The position numbers and the translations under genes were made by a program. DNA of 64,000 nt, taken from Amblyornis subalaris. Lineage: Eukaryota; Chordata; Aves; Passeriformes; Ptilonorhynchidae. The notes below the pieces were generated by a model, which ran no database searches, was not told the origin of the DNA, and saw only the letters and a program-made list of their open reading frames with translations. Of this stretch, positions 22,919-45,700 are shown piece after piece. Each line of letters begins with the position of its first letter. Positions within the stretch are counted from its first letter, which is position 1. The stretch is taken from positions 11,189,316-11,253,315 of the forward strand of contig JACAXG010000008.1 in assembly GCA_018881555.1 (NCBI GenBank), in the 5' to 3' direction.

Positions 22919-25900
22919 CTGGTCCAGGTCAAACAGTGCAAGACAATCACAGCAGAGAAAAAAAGCAATATTAAATCAGTTGTGAGTCAGAGCTAAAAAA
23001 ACACATCCTTGCAATTAGGACCCTGCACAAATGCTTCCTGCTTGGTACAGCAAATGATCATCATCTCAAAGACTGTATTACACAATGAAAAGCCACCTGC
23101 CCTAAGTCTGCACACAGCCATTAGGGTGGACAGTACAAACGCACTATTTCATATCAGAGTAACAAGCACCTTCAAATCGTGCTATGTTGAATTAAATTTT
23201 GTGATTCTTTGAGTTTTGGCAGATTCCTAGAAGAACCCAAGACTCAGCAGCAATACATGGCATCATCAGAGAGAGACAAAATCACTGCTTTACCAGGACA
23301 CTCATTATCATTCTAGCTCCCAAGATCAAGAAGCTAGTTAATGATTTGATTTCAAATGATTTTGCAAAGAAAAGATGAAGGCCCCTACTGAAAACCTGTA
23401 ACTGTTACCAACCCTGAAGTCTGAGAGCAGGGAGAGCCTCACATACACCCATCTAAAAAGACTGTACAGTCTTTACCTTTCAAACCCAACACTGGCAAAA
23501 ACCAAAATTCAGCATTCTTTTTCTAATCCTATGCAAGACACCATAACTATTCTGGTTTTGAGCAAATCTCTTCCCACCCTAAAGCAGAACCCTCACTGTT
23601 AAGGTACTTCAGGAGCTACAAACTGAATACAAACACAGGGTCCAATCATCGCTCCTGACAAATCCCAAAGATAACAGACAACCCACAGATGCAAGAAAGA
23701 TAAATCTCTCTCAGCCAACATCTTAAAGATGCACATTGCCAGGGACAGCACTTGAGCAGTCTGTGTGTTATAGCTAATCCAGGCTTTATCTCAAAAAACA
23801 ATTCTCCCTGTTTGACTCCAGCCCTGATTTGTGTGGTGAAAACTGACAGTCCCCATGACAGGGCTCAGAATGTATTTTCCTTAGAGGTTCTGGGTGACTC
23901 ACAAGCTGGAAAGACTCAGCACAGCCCTGTGTCATCTGCTGAGCTTGTAGAGTTCAGTAGCACCTTCCCCACAAAGTGCTTGAGACTGTCAGTCACAGGC
24001 TTTTCTTTCTCTTCAGGGGCTGAGACTCTTCCCAGGTTCTCTAAGGGGCAAGGGAATCCATCCCACCCTCAGCCAACAAACCCTCCCTTTGATTCATCCT
24101 TGCTGACAGATACTCCCTGAGCTGGGATTTCCTTTCGTGACTGCCACATGCGGTGCTGCACGAGAGGCATCACAGTAAATAAAAACACACAGACCTGGAA
24201 GGATCAGCTTTGCACCAAGATGGCAAAACCCGGGCCAAAAAATTCTGGTTCTAGTAGAGGTTCCAGCAAACAACCTTCACATTTCAGACTTCTCTCTAGA
24301 AGTGTCCTCTCTTCGTTCCAGCTTCTCACTTCTCTGAATTGACACTGTTGAGAAGGATTTTCTCTTAATAATTTTGCTCCATTCTTTTCCTCTGAAACAC
24401 CACTACATCTTAGTAGCAGCGAGGGCAAGTATGGTCACATTTGCCAACACAGAAAAATTTCTACACCATTTTTAAAAGAGCTGGGAAGATGTAGAGAAAA
24501 ACCTCACAGACCATGGGCAGAATAACATCATCAACTGTGAACCATCACAACCTCCTAGTAGCTCTTCTGGGACAAAGAATTCTGTCTGCCTGTCACACTG
24601 AAAAGAGCTCAAGTATAAAGCTATGAGATTTACATTAGGAAAACAACTTCTTATGAAAAGAACAAACAGGCTCCATTATTTCTCGCTAGAAGCCACCACT
24701 ATCACACAACAGCAGCGGCTGATAAGGAGAGGAGTTGGCCACACATAACAGAACTCCAGTCACAAGGTTTCAAAGGGCAAAGCAGAATCAAGTTCACCTC
24801 TCAGCCAGGCTGCTCGCTACAGCCTGGGACTTGTATTCTTCCTCCCCAGATAAAGTGCACACAAAGCAGAACAACAGAACATCCAACATGATAAGAGAGG
24901 GCAGCCAAGGCCATCAGTCAGACTGCACAGTGCTCATGCTTTTCTAATAGCTAAGGCCTACAGCACGGATGTGGATAACTGGCCCATTGCTGCCCAAACC
25001 ATCAGCAGAAGTCTCGCAGCAATGGGACCAGGAATTGATGGCAAGGATCCAGCTAGGGTTCGTCACCCCCAGCAACACTGCTCCTTACAGCACACTGTCC
25101 TTGCCCTGCCTAGTCCTAAATAAATCCAGGCAGCTGAGCATATCCAAGAGCTCACCCACCACACCCTGCCTCCATGGGACTGCCCACTTCAGCCAGCCCA
25201 GCCCACGCAATGGGGGCAAAATCACCCCAGAGCCGCATGAAAAGAACCAGTGCTGCAGTCGTGGTCTCCCCTTTTCACCAGCAGGCAGCTCCATAGACCA
25301 GAAAACAAATAAAATGTTTTTCTCCACTCTGTGGAGTGGAGTCAGGCTGACTTGATTGAGGCCAACACCTCAGTCCAGGCCTTGGACAAGTTGCATTTGT
25401 ACCAAGAACACCCGCGTGACTCCTGGGCTAGGAGTGCTGGGAAAGGCTCTGCTGCACCTTCAGGAAATGTTATCTCACCAACAGATATTGTTCCTTGATT
25501 CATGGCACCATAACAGTATGAGAGGTCGGTGAAATTCAGAGCTCACATTACTGGCAANTCTCTGTGCTCTCAAAGCCCACCTACATAAAGGTGAATTACA
25601 CACTGCCAGAATTCCAGCTCTAATAAAAACCTGAAACTTTTCTTTCTTTCTGCAAACAGCATCAGAAAGTCTTCTAAGTACAGATCATGATGGGGTTACA
25701 ATTGCTCCACATAACACTCTCATTTGTGCAATAAAAACTGCACTGATCAGATCCCTGTTTAAATACAACTGTTACTTCCATAACTTAAATGTTTAAGAAT
25801 ACCCCAAAACACTAAAAGTAAAAAAAAAAAAAATATGTCAATAAAGCACCCTTTTTTTTTTGTTCTCGTCCTTTTTAAGAAGGCTCTTCAACCCTCACTT

Positions 25901-26200
25901 GTGGTCCCAACAGTTGCATTTTTCCTTTCACTCTCAGAACTCAAGACGGGGATTTTCCCTCAGTGTTTGACGTGCTCCCTTCCATTTCATTCTCACATCT
26001 CCTTCTGAACTAAGCTTAAAAAGAAAGGAATTGCAACGCGAAAAAAAAACACCGAAGAAAAATACCAAAAGCAGAAGTATCAACAATAAGCCAAAACCCT
26101 CAGAGAGAGAGAACGCTGGCCCAGAGGTGGATTTCAGAAATGCATATTCCGGAGGTTTTGTTGTTTTGGTTTTGATTCCTCTGGCAGGCGAGAGCACAAG
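22919..26200 (-). other. TPRA1 5' intron
   Basis: Intervening sequence between the first coding exon and the CpG-island 5' end. Open frames of up to about 128 codons occur but none resembles a known protein. Poly(A) runs occur near 25820 and poly(T) near 25851. A non-coding first exon must lie at the right end; its donor could not be fixed. Confidence 0.5.
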
Positions 26201-26279
26201 CAAGAAAAGTAGCAGTGCGTGGTCACTTCGTTCCAGGCTGGCGAGGACGCGCCGTCTGTTTCACAGGCTGCCAGAGGAA

Positions 26280-26960
26280 GCAGAGCTGGAGACCGGCTGC
26301 AGTTACATCTCACCCTTCAGCTGGCCACGGGTGACCCCGAAGCTCCTGCCGTGGGGCTCCCGGGGTGCACAAGGAGGCCGCGGCCCCCGCGCAGCCCGGC
26401 CCCGCCGCTCCACTCCCAGGCGCCCCGGTGTCCCTCCCTCCCTGTTACCCCTCTCCCGCCGACCCTGCTCCTTCCAACCCCGGCCTCGGCCCCGCTCGTA
26501 CCCGCCAGGCCCCGCTCGTACCCGGCTCCGCTCCCGCCGCCGCTCAGTCCCGGGGCCCCGGCCCCGCCATCCCAGCCCCGGCCCTACCGCTCCCCTCGGC
26601 CGGGGAGCGTCGCTAAAGAGCGGCCCGAGCGCAGCGCCGCGCAGCCAAGCGGGGACGTGGCCGCCACAGCCAGGGCTTGTCGGCCGAGCCCGCCAGAGCT
26701 ATTGCGAGACGGTCCCCGAGAGGGCGCAGGGTGGACCAATCGGAAAACTGGTGCTGTCAAAGGAGAAAAAGAAATAGCGGAGCGAGCCAATGGGAAGGGG
26801 TAGGAGGCGGGACTAATGAGGCGAGCCCGCAGCGATTTAAAGAAGCCTCGTCCCAGGCCCATCCGTGGCTCTCCAGCGCGCCGCGGAGCGTGAGGCGATG
26901 GGGACGGGCACGGCGGTGACCGCGGGGCTCGGGGGTCCGGCGGGGTCAGATCCGCCTGTG
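26280..26960. promoter_or_regulatory. TPRA1 CpG-island promoter
   Basis: CpG-dense segment at the 5' side of TPRA1. CCAAT boxes lie at 26736-26740 and 26787-26791 (51 bp apart; ATTGG when read on the transcribed strand), and a TATA-like GATTTAAAG at 26834-26842. The start site is probably just left of the CCAAT boxes. A candidate exon-1 donor GTAGGG on the minus strand at about 26587-26582 is weak. Long open frames of up to 248 codons here are GC-driven. Confidence 0.6.
26488..26524. repeat. 20-bp-period tandem repeat in TPRA1 CpG island
   Basis: GGCCCCGCTCGTACCCG is present twice, at 26488 and 26508, without mismatch, within the probable 5' end of TPRA1. Confidence 0.85.
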
Positions 26961-28727
26961 CCGGGCAGGCTCTGTCTTTTACAGCCTGATCTCACCCCAC
27001 GGGCCAGCCACCACATCCCAACATCCCTCCCAACAGCGATCCAGCACGCACCGTCACACACCTCCGACGGGGGAAACAGGATACACCTGCGCAGGAATTC
27101 TGCACAGCCTGTGGATGCAAGGCAGGGCAGTTAATAATTTAGGGAGATCCGATAATAAGTTCCTGCAGGGGAGAATGATTAACAACCTGGGAGTTTGGCT
27201 TTTGAGGAGATTTTAAAGCCGACTGATGAAACTCGGCGTAGCTCTGACAAAAGCGGCTAAAGGGAAACACGATCAATTATTAGCAGGATTTGGAGGCGTA
27301 AATACCAGGCAAACAAAAGAGACCCTTAGTATAGTAAACAAGGAAGTAACTGTGACAAATGAGCCAGGATTTATAAAGGAAATTAGAGGAAATTAAAGGA
27401 AATAACCAGCTAAGCGCCAGCACGTTACTCTCAGCAGTGAGAGCTGACTGACGGGGAAGTTTCGAGGAGAATGTTTGTTATCTGAGTCATTTCCAGGACT
27501 GGAGGATGCATTCTGGCATGGTTTTTCACCTGTGGCTGCAGGGATAGCTTCTACAGGAATGCAAGGCTTTTGCTGAGCTGAAGGTTCTTCTCCAGAAGAT
27601 CCCTACGTTGGACAAGTTTGTGTGTCCTGCTCTAGCAAACACCACACACAGAGGGTTCCAGGCCCACCTCACACATACATCTTTTTCAGCTTAAATATGC
27701 TGGATCCTCTTCTCAGGTCAAATTTTCCAGGTACATCTCAGCAAGCCCCATGAAGGGGTTGTACCTGAAGACTTGCCTGCCTCAGCCCTATTCCTCTGAT
27801 TTTCCACTGGTTTCAAACAGGTTTTTAAGGTGGTGTCATGCCTTTGGAATGACATCTGGAGAAGCCAGTCCTCAGCTTGTCTCGTCTCACGCTGTCGTTC
27901 AGGTTAATGATATGTTGCAATATTTTGACATGTTCTATTTATGGATCCAAGCTCAGAGGCTTGGCTGACACCAAGATCTCTGAGTTACAGAAGGTTTAAA
28001 GAGAGGTGGAGTGTTTCTGCCTAAAAAGTACCTTGGTAACAGACAAGTAAAATCCATGTCTTCTCACTTGTAGCTTGAGGCACTAACTAGTTGAATGTGT
28101 TACCTCCTACATAACTGTGTCAGAAGGAGATATTTTGCTTTGCTATCCACCTGCTCTTCCCATCTGATTCAGTTCAAGACTAGAGCCCAGTATTTGGGAC
28201 ATCAGCTCCAAAGCAGGACACTGCTGGCTGCCACTGCCAGGACCATGACACTTTAGCTCCTGCCTTCCTCACTGCTTGTGTGAAACAGAAGAGGTGGGGG
28301 ACCTACCCTTATGGTTCCTTTGTATTAACCAGCCTTGCCTGTCAGTGCCAATATGGTGTGCAAACAGAACTCTCCTCTTCCCAACTCCAAGGACTGCTCC
28401 ATGTCCTGAACTGCACACATTCTTCCACTTCAGCAGACCACCGCTCCTCTCTGCATCATCTCTTCTGACCAGCGCATAAAGATCACTCCCTTTGTCCCTG
28501 CTGTGTCCCTTGGTGTTGCCAGGCTGAAGCAGGACAAGAGACGGTGTTCAGCAGCCTTGGTACAACCTTGAGGGCCCCAAGGAAGGCTGGCACTTGGTGC
28601 TGTACCTGCTGCAGGCTGCTGTGCTTTGGCAATCTCACATGATTTGCAGGTATCAGAGGTGGAGGGTGCAGACATGGTGTCCAGTTCAGCATTACACTTT
28701 TGTATCCTCACCAAATTCCACCCTTCT
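26961..28727. other. Intergenic stretch between TPRA1 and MCM2 promoters, left part
   Basis: No gene recognised. A segment around 27499-27600 encodes, in two frames, short peptides faintly reminiscent of retroviral polymerase (see findings). The rest is unremarkable. Confidence 0.4.
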
Positions 28728-29041
28728 TGTGTCGATGGAGAGATACAGAGTTCCCAGGCAGGTGTGAGGGAGAGCGAGCTTTATTACAAAAACCAAGCCT
28801 TTTTAAGCAGTTAGCCCTTATCAGAATACATACCATTGAAACACAACAAACAATAATTCAACCAGTCACCATAAGCCACGAGGTGATCATGCGAAAGTTA
28901 ATGTAACTTGTTTTCTCTACTTCTAAGTTAGCTGAACTGGTTCCCAGAGGCCTTTTTACTTAGCCAAAGTAACAGAAGTGAACTATGATTTTACAAGGGT
29001 AACAAGGCCTTCATTTTGCAAGGTTTTACCTATCCGCAACA
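28728..29041 (-). mobile_element. Complete solo LTR with 6-bp target-site duplication
   Basis: The plus strand starts TGTGTCGATGG and ends CCGCAACA, so both ends are TG...CA. The hexamer CCTTCT abuts it at 28722-28727 and again at 29042-29047, a perfect target-site duplication. Read on the minus strand it begins TGTTGCGGATAGG, has AATAAAG at 28785-28779 near its 3' side, and ends CCATCGACACA, the layout of a short LTR. Six-bp duplications are typical of class II (ERVK-like) avian retroviruses. At 314 bp with no internal genes it is a solo LTR left by recombination. Confidence 0.88.
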
Positions 29042-29785
29042 CCTTCTAGGACATTTTATCTCTCTCAAGTACTCTTTCAGCTTTTATTAGATTGGTCTAC
29101 TGAACAGGATATTACTTCTCATCTGAAACTGCTTTGCTATTCAGGTGCTGAGCAACTGCAGGGACAGATGTGCCTGTCTTGTTTCAGAGCTGCTCTACCA
29201 ACCTACTGATTTCTAGTATTGGGCATAAATTTGTACCACAGGATACCACCTGGGCTGCACTCCTGTGTCTCTGCTGTTTTTTGCAACAGGAATTCAGTCT
29301 CCAGGACTCCTCCGGTACTGTAAGAAGCCACCAGTCTGCAAAATCCTAGTGGCATGGTTGGATATTCAGGAGTTTGCTGCTCAGCTGAGGTCACCCCAGT
29401 GAGCAGCCTGGGCCATGTCTGCATCTCAGCCCTCTCACATGCCCCTGTTCATGTCTCCAGTGCAGCAGAAGGAGCCCTGTACCATGCATGGCAGCAGCCT
29501 GATTTTAGGGATGGTTTTAGCTGTTCAAGCTCAGGTCTTGTCGAAGAGACTGAGCACACCAGCTCAAACACAGGACCACTTGTAGGTGACACCCAAAGGG
29601 AGCAGTGAAAACACGGACATGGCGTGTGGTCTTCTGGGAAGACAGCTCTTCTGTCTGTCCATCCAGCTGTCCAGTGTCTGGAGAGAGAGTGGCACCCTGT
29701 GGTGACACTGCTTCATCACAGTGTGTCACTTCGGCCTTGTCAGACAGCACCACCTTACCCAGCTCCTGGGCTGCCTTCCCTTAAG

Positions 29786-30022
29786 CCATAGAATCATTTA
29801 GGTTGGAAAGAACTGGATATTAGGAAAGAATTCTTCACTGAAAGGGTGCTCAAGTATTGAACAGGCTTCCCAAGGAGGTGGTGGAATCACCATCCGAGGA
29901 AGTGTTGAAAAACCACGTGGATGTGGTGCTTACAGACATGGCTTGCTGGTGGTCAGGGCAGGGCTGGGTTAAGTGGGACTCGACGACCTTGAGGATCTTT
30001 TCCAACCTTCATGGCTCTGTGA
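29786..30022. mobile_element. CR1 LINE fragments, head-to-head pair
   Basis: 29786-29812 reads CATAGAATCATTTAGGTTGG, the reverse complement of a CR1 3' terminus. It is followed directly by plus-oriented CR1 3' text from about 29816: GGAAAGAATTCTTCACTGAA, CAAGGAGGTGGTGGAATCAC, AAACCACGTGGATGTGGTGC and CTTTTCCAACCTTCATGGCT. Both are short, decayed 3' pieces. Confidence 0.88.
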
Positions 30023-30960
30023 GCCTGTGACCTCTAAGACCATCAAGACCATGGTGGTCTCTAGGAGCCTACAAGCGGGGGAGGGTCTCTGTTTCTGTTT
30101 CACTCCGAGCACCAGCCAGCTCCCTGTCATGTGTCACAAAGAGGCTGAGCCACTCTCCTATTTATATCGTGATGCTCCTGCTTTGCTATATTAGTACCAG
30201 CCTGAATCATCCAGCTGGGCTCCTGAAGAGCCATTTCAGATTGTCAGCTGCCTCTTCAGTCACTTTTGCTTCTGGTGTCTCCTCTTTCAGGGTCACTGTC
30301 CCACGCTCGAGTGCAGCCAAGAGCAGAAACAGCCTGACACTAAATAGTGGTCAGAAACCCTTCAGAGAATGCAGATCTCCAAAATCCCAACCACCTGCTG
30401 TTATGCAAGACCCTGTGGCATGTAAGGAAGCATTTCACCTCTTTGCCAAACATCAGCCCATAGCTTGTTTTGTCTCCCTAAATCCTCTTCCAGTTTCTCT
30501 GGGACAGGTGCCCTTCTTCAGTTCCTCTCCCAAATGGCATTGCTTGGTAGACTGAACAGCTGGGAGACAGATGTGTCTGTTCTGCAGAATGGCTCCGATC
30601 AGCTCCCTGTTACTGTTTGCACACACAGGCTCGCAGAGGAACCCCCAATAAAATGCCAGAACGTCCTTCCCACCTCTTGTAGTTTTAGCGAGAATCGGAA
30701 CAAAGGTAATTCAGCTGGGTCAGTGGCAAACCTGGTCAAGCCAGGCTTGATTTTAGCTGAGAAAGAGGCAGACATGAGCACGGGAATTCCCGGTGGGATC
30801 TCTCCCGTAACCCGGGTTCCCGGCAGCAGGAGACCCCTCAAGTCCAGAGGGAAATGCCCAAATATTTGTTAAAGTTTGCCACTGCCTCCCGAGCGCCCTT
30901 AGCCAGGGGTGGCCCGGGGTGGCCCTGACCCGTCACCGGCTCCGGGCTCCCGCCCCCGCG
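30023..30960. other. Intergenic stretch upstream of MCM2
   Basis: No gene or repeat recognised. Open frames of about 80-135 codons show no familiar motif. Confidence 0.45.
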
Positions 30961-31084
30961 TCATCCATATCCATAAGGGGGCGGGGCCAGCCCCAGGCTA
31001 TGCATTATTCATGAGGTTTCGCGCGCTTTTGTGACCACGTGGGTCAGTTTTCGCGCGGAATCGGCGGCGCAGGAAGCGGCGGTG

Positions 31085-42776
<11,692 letters not shown>

Positions 42777-45700
42777 GGCTGGCAGCAGCCTCTGCCACGT
42801 GCTCTGTGAGATGAGACCTCCGTCTTCCAGCCCTCCAGGAATGCTGCAGAGATCCTGAGCCGGAGGGACTAGGCTGCACATCCTCTTGCTTGCTTTGTGC
42901 CTTATGGATTAAGGGAGTGCTGAGCTGCTGAAGACCTTGTAAATAGAACAGAATTAAGTAGTTAAATGCCCAGTCAAGTCTGTTTAGCAACTTCGTTCAC
43001 TGTTTTGCCTTGTAGCTAAGCACAGCAGGGAGAGAATTGCTGGCCATATTCATGGCATGTTTTCTGTTTGTTTGTCACTAGTTGTTACGGGCTCCTCTGC
43101 AGGAGGGACTGAGTGGGATCATTTGGAAAGCATTATCCATGCCCCTTGGATTGCAAGCACCCTGAGGGATTCTCTGTTCCCATCTCTGGCGACTGTACAG
43201 CCTGATGGGTGATAATTGAAACTGCTTTCAACTCTCCATGAACCAGCAAGCCTCTCTGCTCCAGGCCTTTGTGCCTGACACTTGACATTTCCCCAGGTGC
43301 CCACATGGGTTGACCTTGTGCTTGGTTTCTGCAGGGGAGGAGGGGGGAGGCAGAGGAAGATGAGAACTGAAACAAAACATAGCTCTTTCTGATATTAACG
43401 GTGATCTGTGTGGGCATTGAAAACTGCTTCAGTACCTGCTGGAGAGTCTCCAGAAGCCCTAGTGAGGAGGCTTCCCTTGCCTTACTGGGTGTTATCTCTG
43501 TGCAGCTGTCAGCAGATGAGAATTTATGGCTGAATCCAAGTGCTACCTTTGACACCTAAACTGAACACCCTGTCTCACACCCTTTTGTTGAGAGTGAAGT
43601 ACCTATGGTGCTGTTTTGGGGCATAGCAGTGGAGGAGCCCTAAGCTAGAGATGTTCAGGGAGGACAGAATGGGCAATTTTCTCACTATGTGTATTTTAAA
43701 TACATTTGTTTTTCAATACTTCTGTTTAGTCCTCTTTTGGGAACTCCTGCAGCCAAAAGGGGGAGGAAGAGCATAAGTGAGCAACCTCGATGGTGGACCA
43801 GCTGCTCAGTAGTTTGTGAGGTTGGGTTTGGGTACAAACACATCTCATATTTGCTCTTCAAGTTATTAGCAAGGGCCAGTGCTGGCTCTCAGCTCGAGCT
43901 GAGATATCTGTGCACTGATAGCAGGACACAGTTTCTCACAGGACAGTGTCATGAATGCTGCCTTTCCCACCAAGGACCTGCCTCCAGTGGCTTCTTGCCT
44001 GCTTATGTTTGTAACCCATTGAGACTATCCCATCACAGTATTTCCCACCTCCCTTCCTTACACACCCTTGGATTAGACAGCCTTGATCTCATATCTTGGC
44101 TACCACTTGGATTCCAGTCTGGGAGAAGCAGTAACCCCTCTCCAGGACGCAGCTGAGCCCTGCAGTGAATGTGCTTTTCCTGGCTGGAGTCGCAGGACCG
44201 TAAGGCATCTCCCGCCTGAGCTGGGGAGAATTTGTGAGCTGGCTGCTGGAGTTGTGTGCTGGCCAGGCAGACGTGTCCCTGGCTGTCAACACCGACACCG
44301 AGGGGTTTGTCACGGTGATGTGTGTGCGTGTGTGTCCTTCCAGCCCGGAGCCAGGAGTGCTCGAGCCCTGCTGGGGGCTGAGCACATGACTCTCAGCCTG
44401 AAACTGGCTCTGCATGTTGCCTTCTCTGTCTGCCAGCTCCCTCCTGTGTATTTGTTTAACTGTTTTGGCTGTTTTTTTCCCTTCCCACTGGGTCTCTGTC
44501 TACCAGGACTTTCTGCAGGCAGCCCATACAGATATTTCGCTGGTGTTCCTTCTCTGCCTGAGCCAGCCTTTGCCCCTGAGTGTGTGCTTGGGTTAGGTCT
44601 GTGCTGGGGATGGAAGTGGCTGCTGTGTGCATGGAACTGCCCAGTGAGGTCCAGTGTGATTCCTTAGAGCTGGACACAGCTGTTAGCACCTTCCCTCCTA
44701 CTGCCAGAGGCTGCAGAAACCATCCCTGGGGACAGCAGCTGCCAGCACTTGCACACTGTGCCCAGCTCCATGGGAACCCACATACCTTGCTGGGGAAGGT
44801 TGTGGCCATGAGAGAGCAAAACCAGCAATAACAAGGGATGGAACAAGCTTGTCAAGCAAACTGGTTTGTTGGGTGTGGGACGAGAAAAAGGCTTTGTGTC
44901 ACACTGGAGAAATACAGAATGCTTCCTCAACATTTGCAACCTTGTGAAGCCTCTGCTATACTACNGTGAAATACATGGCCAAACACGTCGCCACAAACCA
45001 TGAGAGAAGACAAAGGAACGGAGCGGGACTCCTAATTTTCCCAACTCCCTGCCCTGCTGCTGGACAGGGCTGTTGACGTGCACCATTCAGTTTTGTCCTA
45101 CAGCTTTCTCCTTCCTCCTGTGCTCTGGTTGCGCCTCACTCGGCACATGAAGTGAGCAGTGGCAATAGAGAGATGCCATTGTTGGAGTCACTTGTTTGTC
45201 GTTTTGCTCACTCTGCCTCCCAAATCCTCAACACAAAGGCAGTTGTGCCCTCCCACCCTGTTGTGCTGCCAGCATCCAGCAGCGCAATGAATTCTTGCAG
45301 CTGCGCCCTGGCTAATGCTGGCATCAGCCGCTCAGTGGAGTGTTAATGCCAGTCTGAAGGCATGTTCCTCCTCTCACGGCCACTGAGCTTTTCAGGTTCC
45401 CTGGAGCAAGCTTTGGCTGTTGACAGCATCAGGTGTCTGGTCTGGACAGGGGTGCAAACAGGGGTGAAAACAGATGCTGCTTTGAGCAGGGACTGCCTCG
45501 CCAGGAGGCATATTCCAGCTGAACGTAGCGAGGATTTTACTGCAGGGCTCTGGAGATCAGCAAGCCAAGCCACACTCATGGAATGAGGAGTTGCTCCCCT
45601 GACAACCTTGCGTTTAGCCAAGCTTGAGCGCTTGGCTTCTCGCTGCTGTGATTCAAACTGCACAGTGCCCCAGGCAGCCTGGGGCAAAGGCAAGAGTCTT

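Noticed and set aside
26031..26777. A 248-codon plus-strand open frame in the TPRA1 CpG island
   Set aside because: Pro/Arg/Ser-rich translation driven by GC content, no domain, and overlaps other equally long frames at a promoter.
27750..28479. Possible unannotated gene between the TPRA1 CpG island and the LTR
   Set aside because: Frames of 60-72 codons only, no splice-linked conserved peptides.
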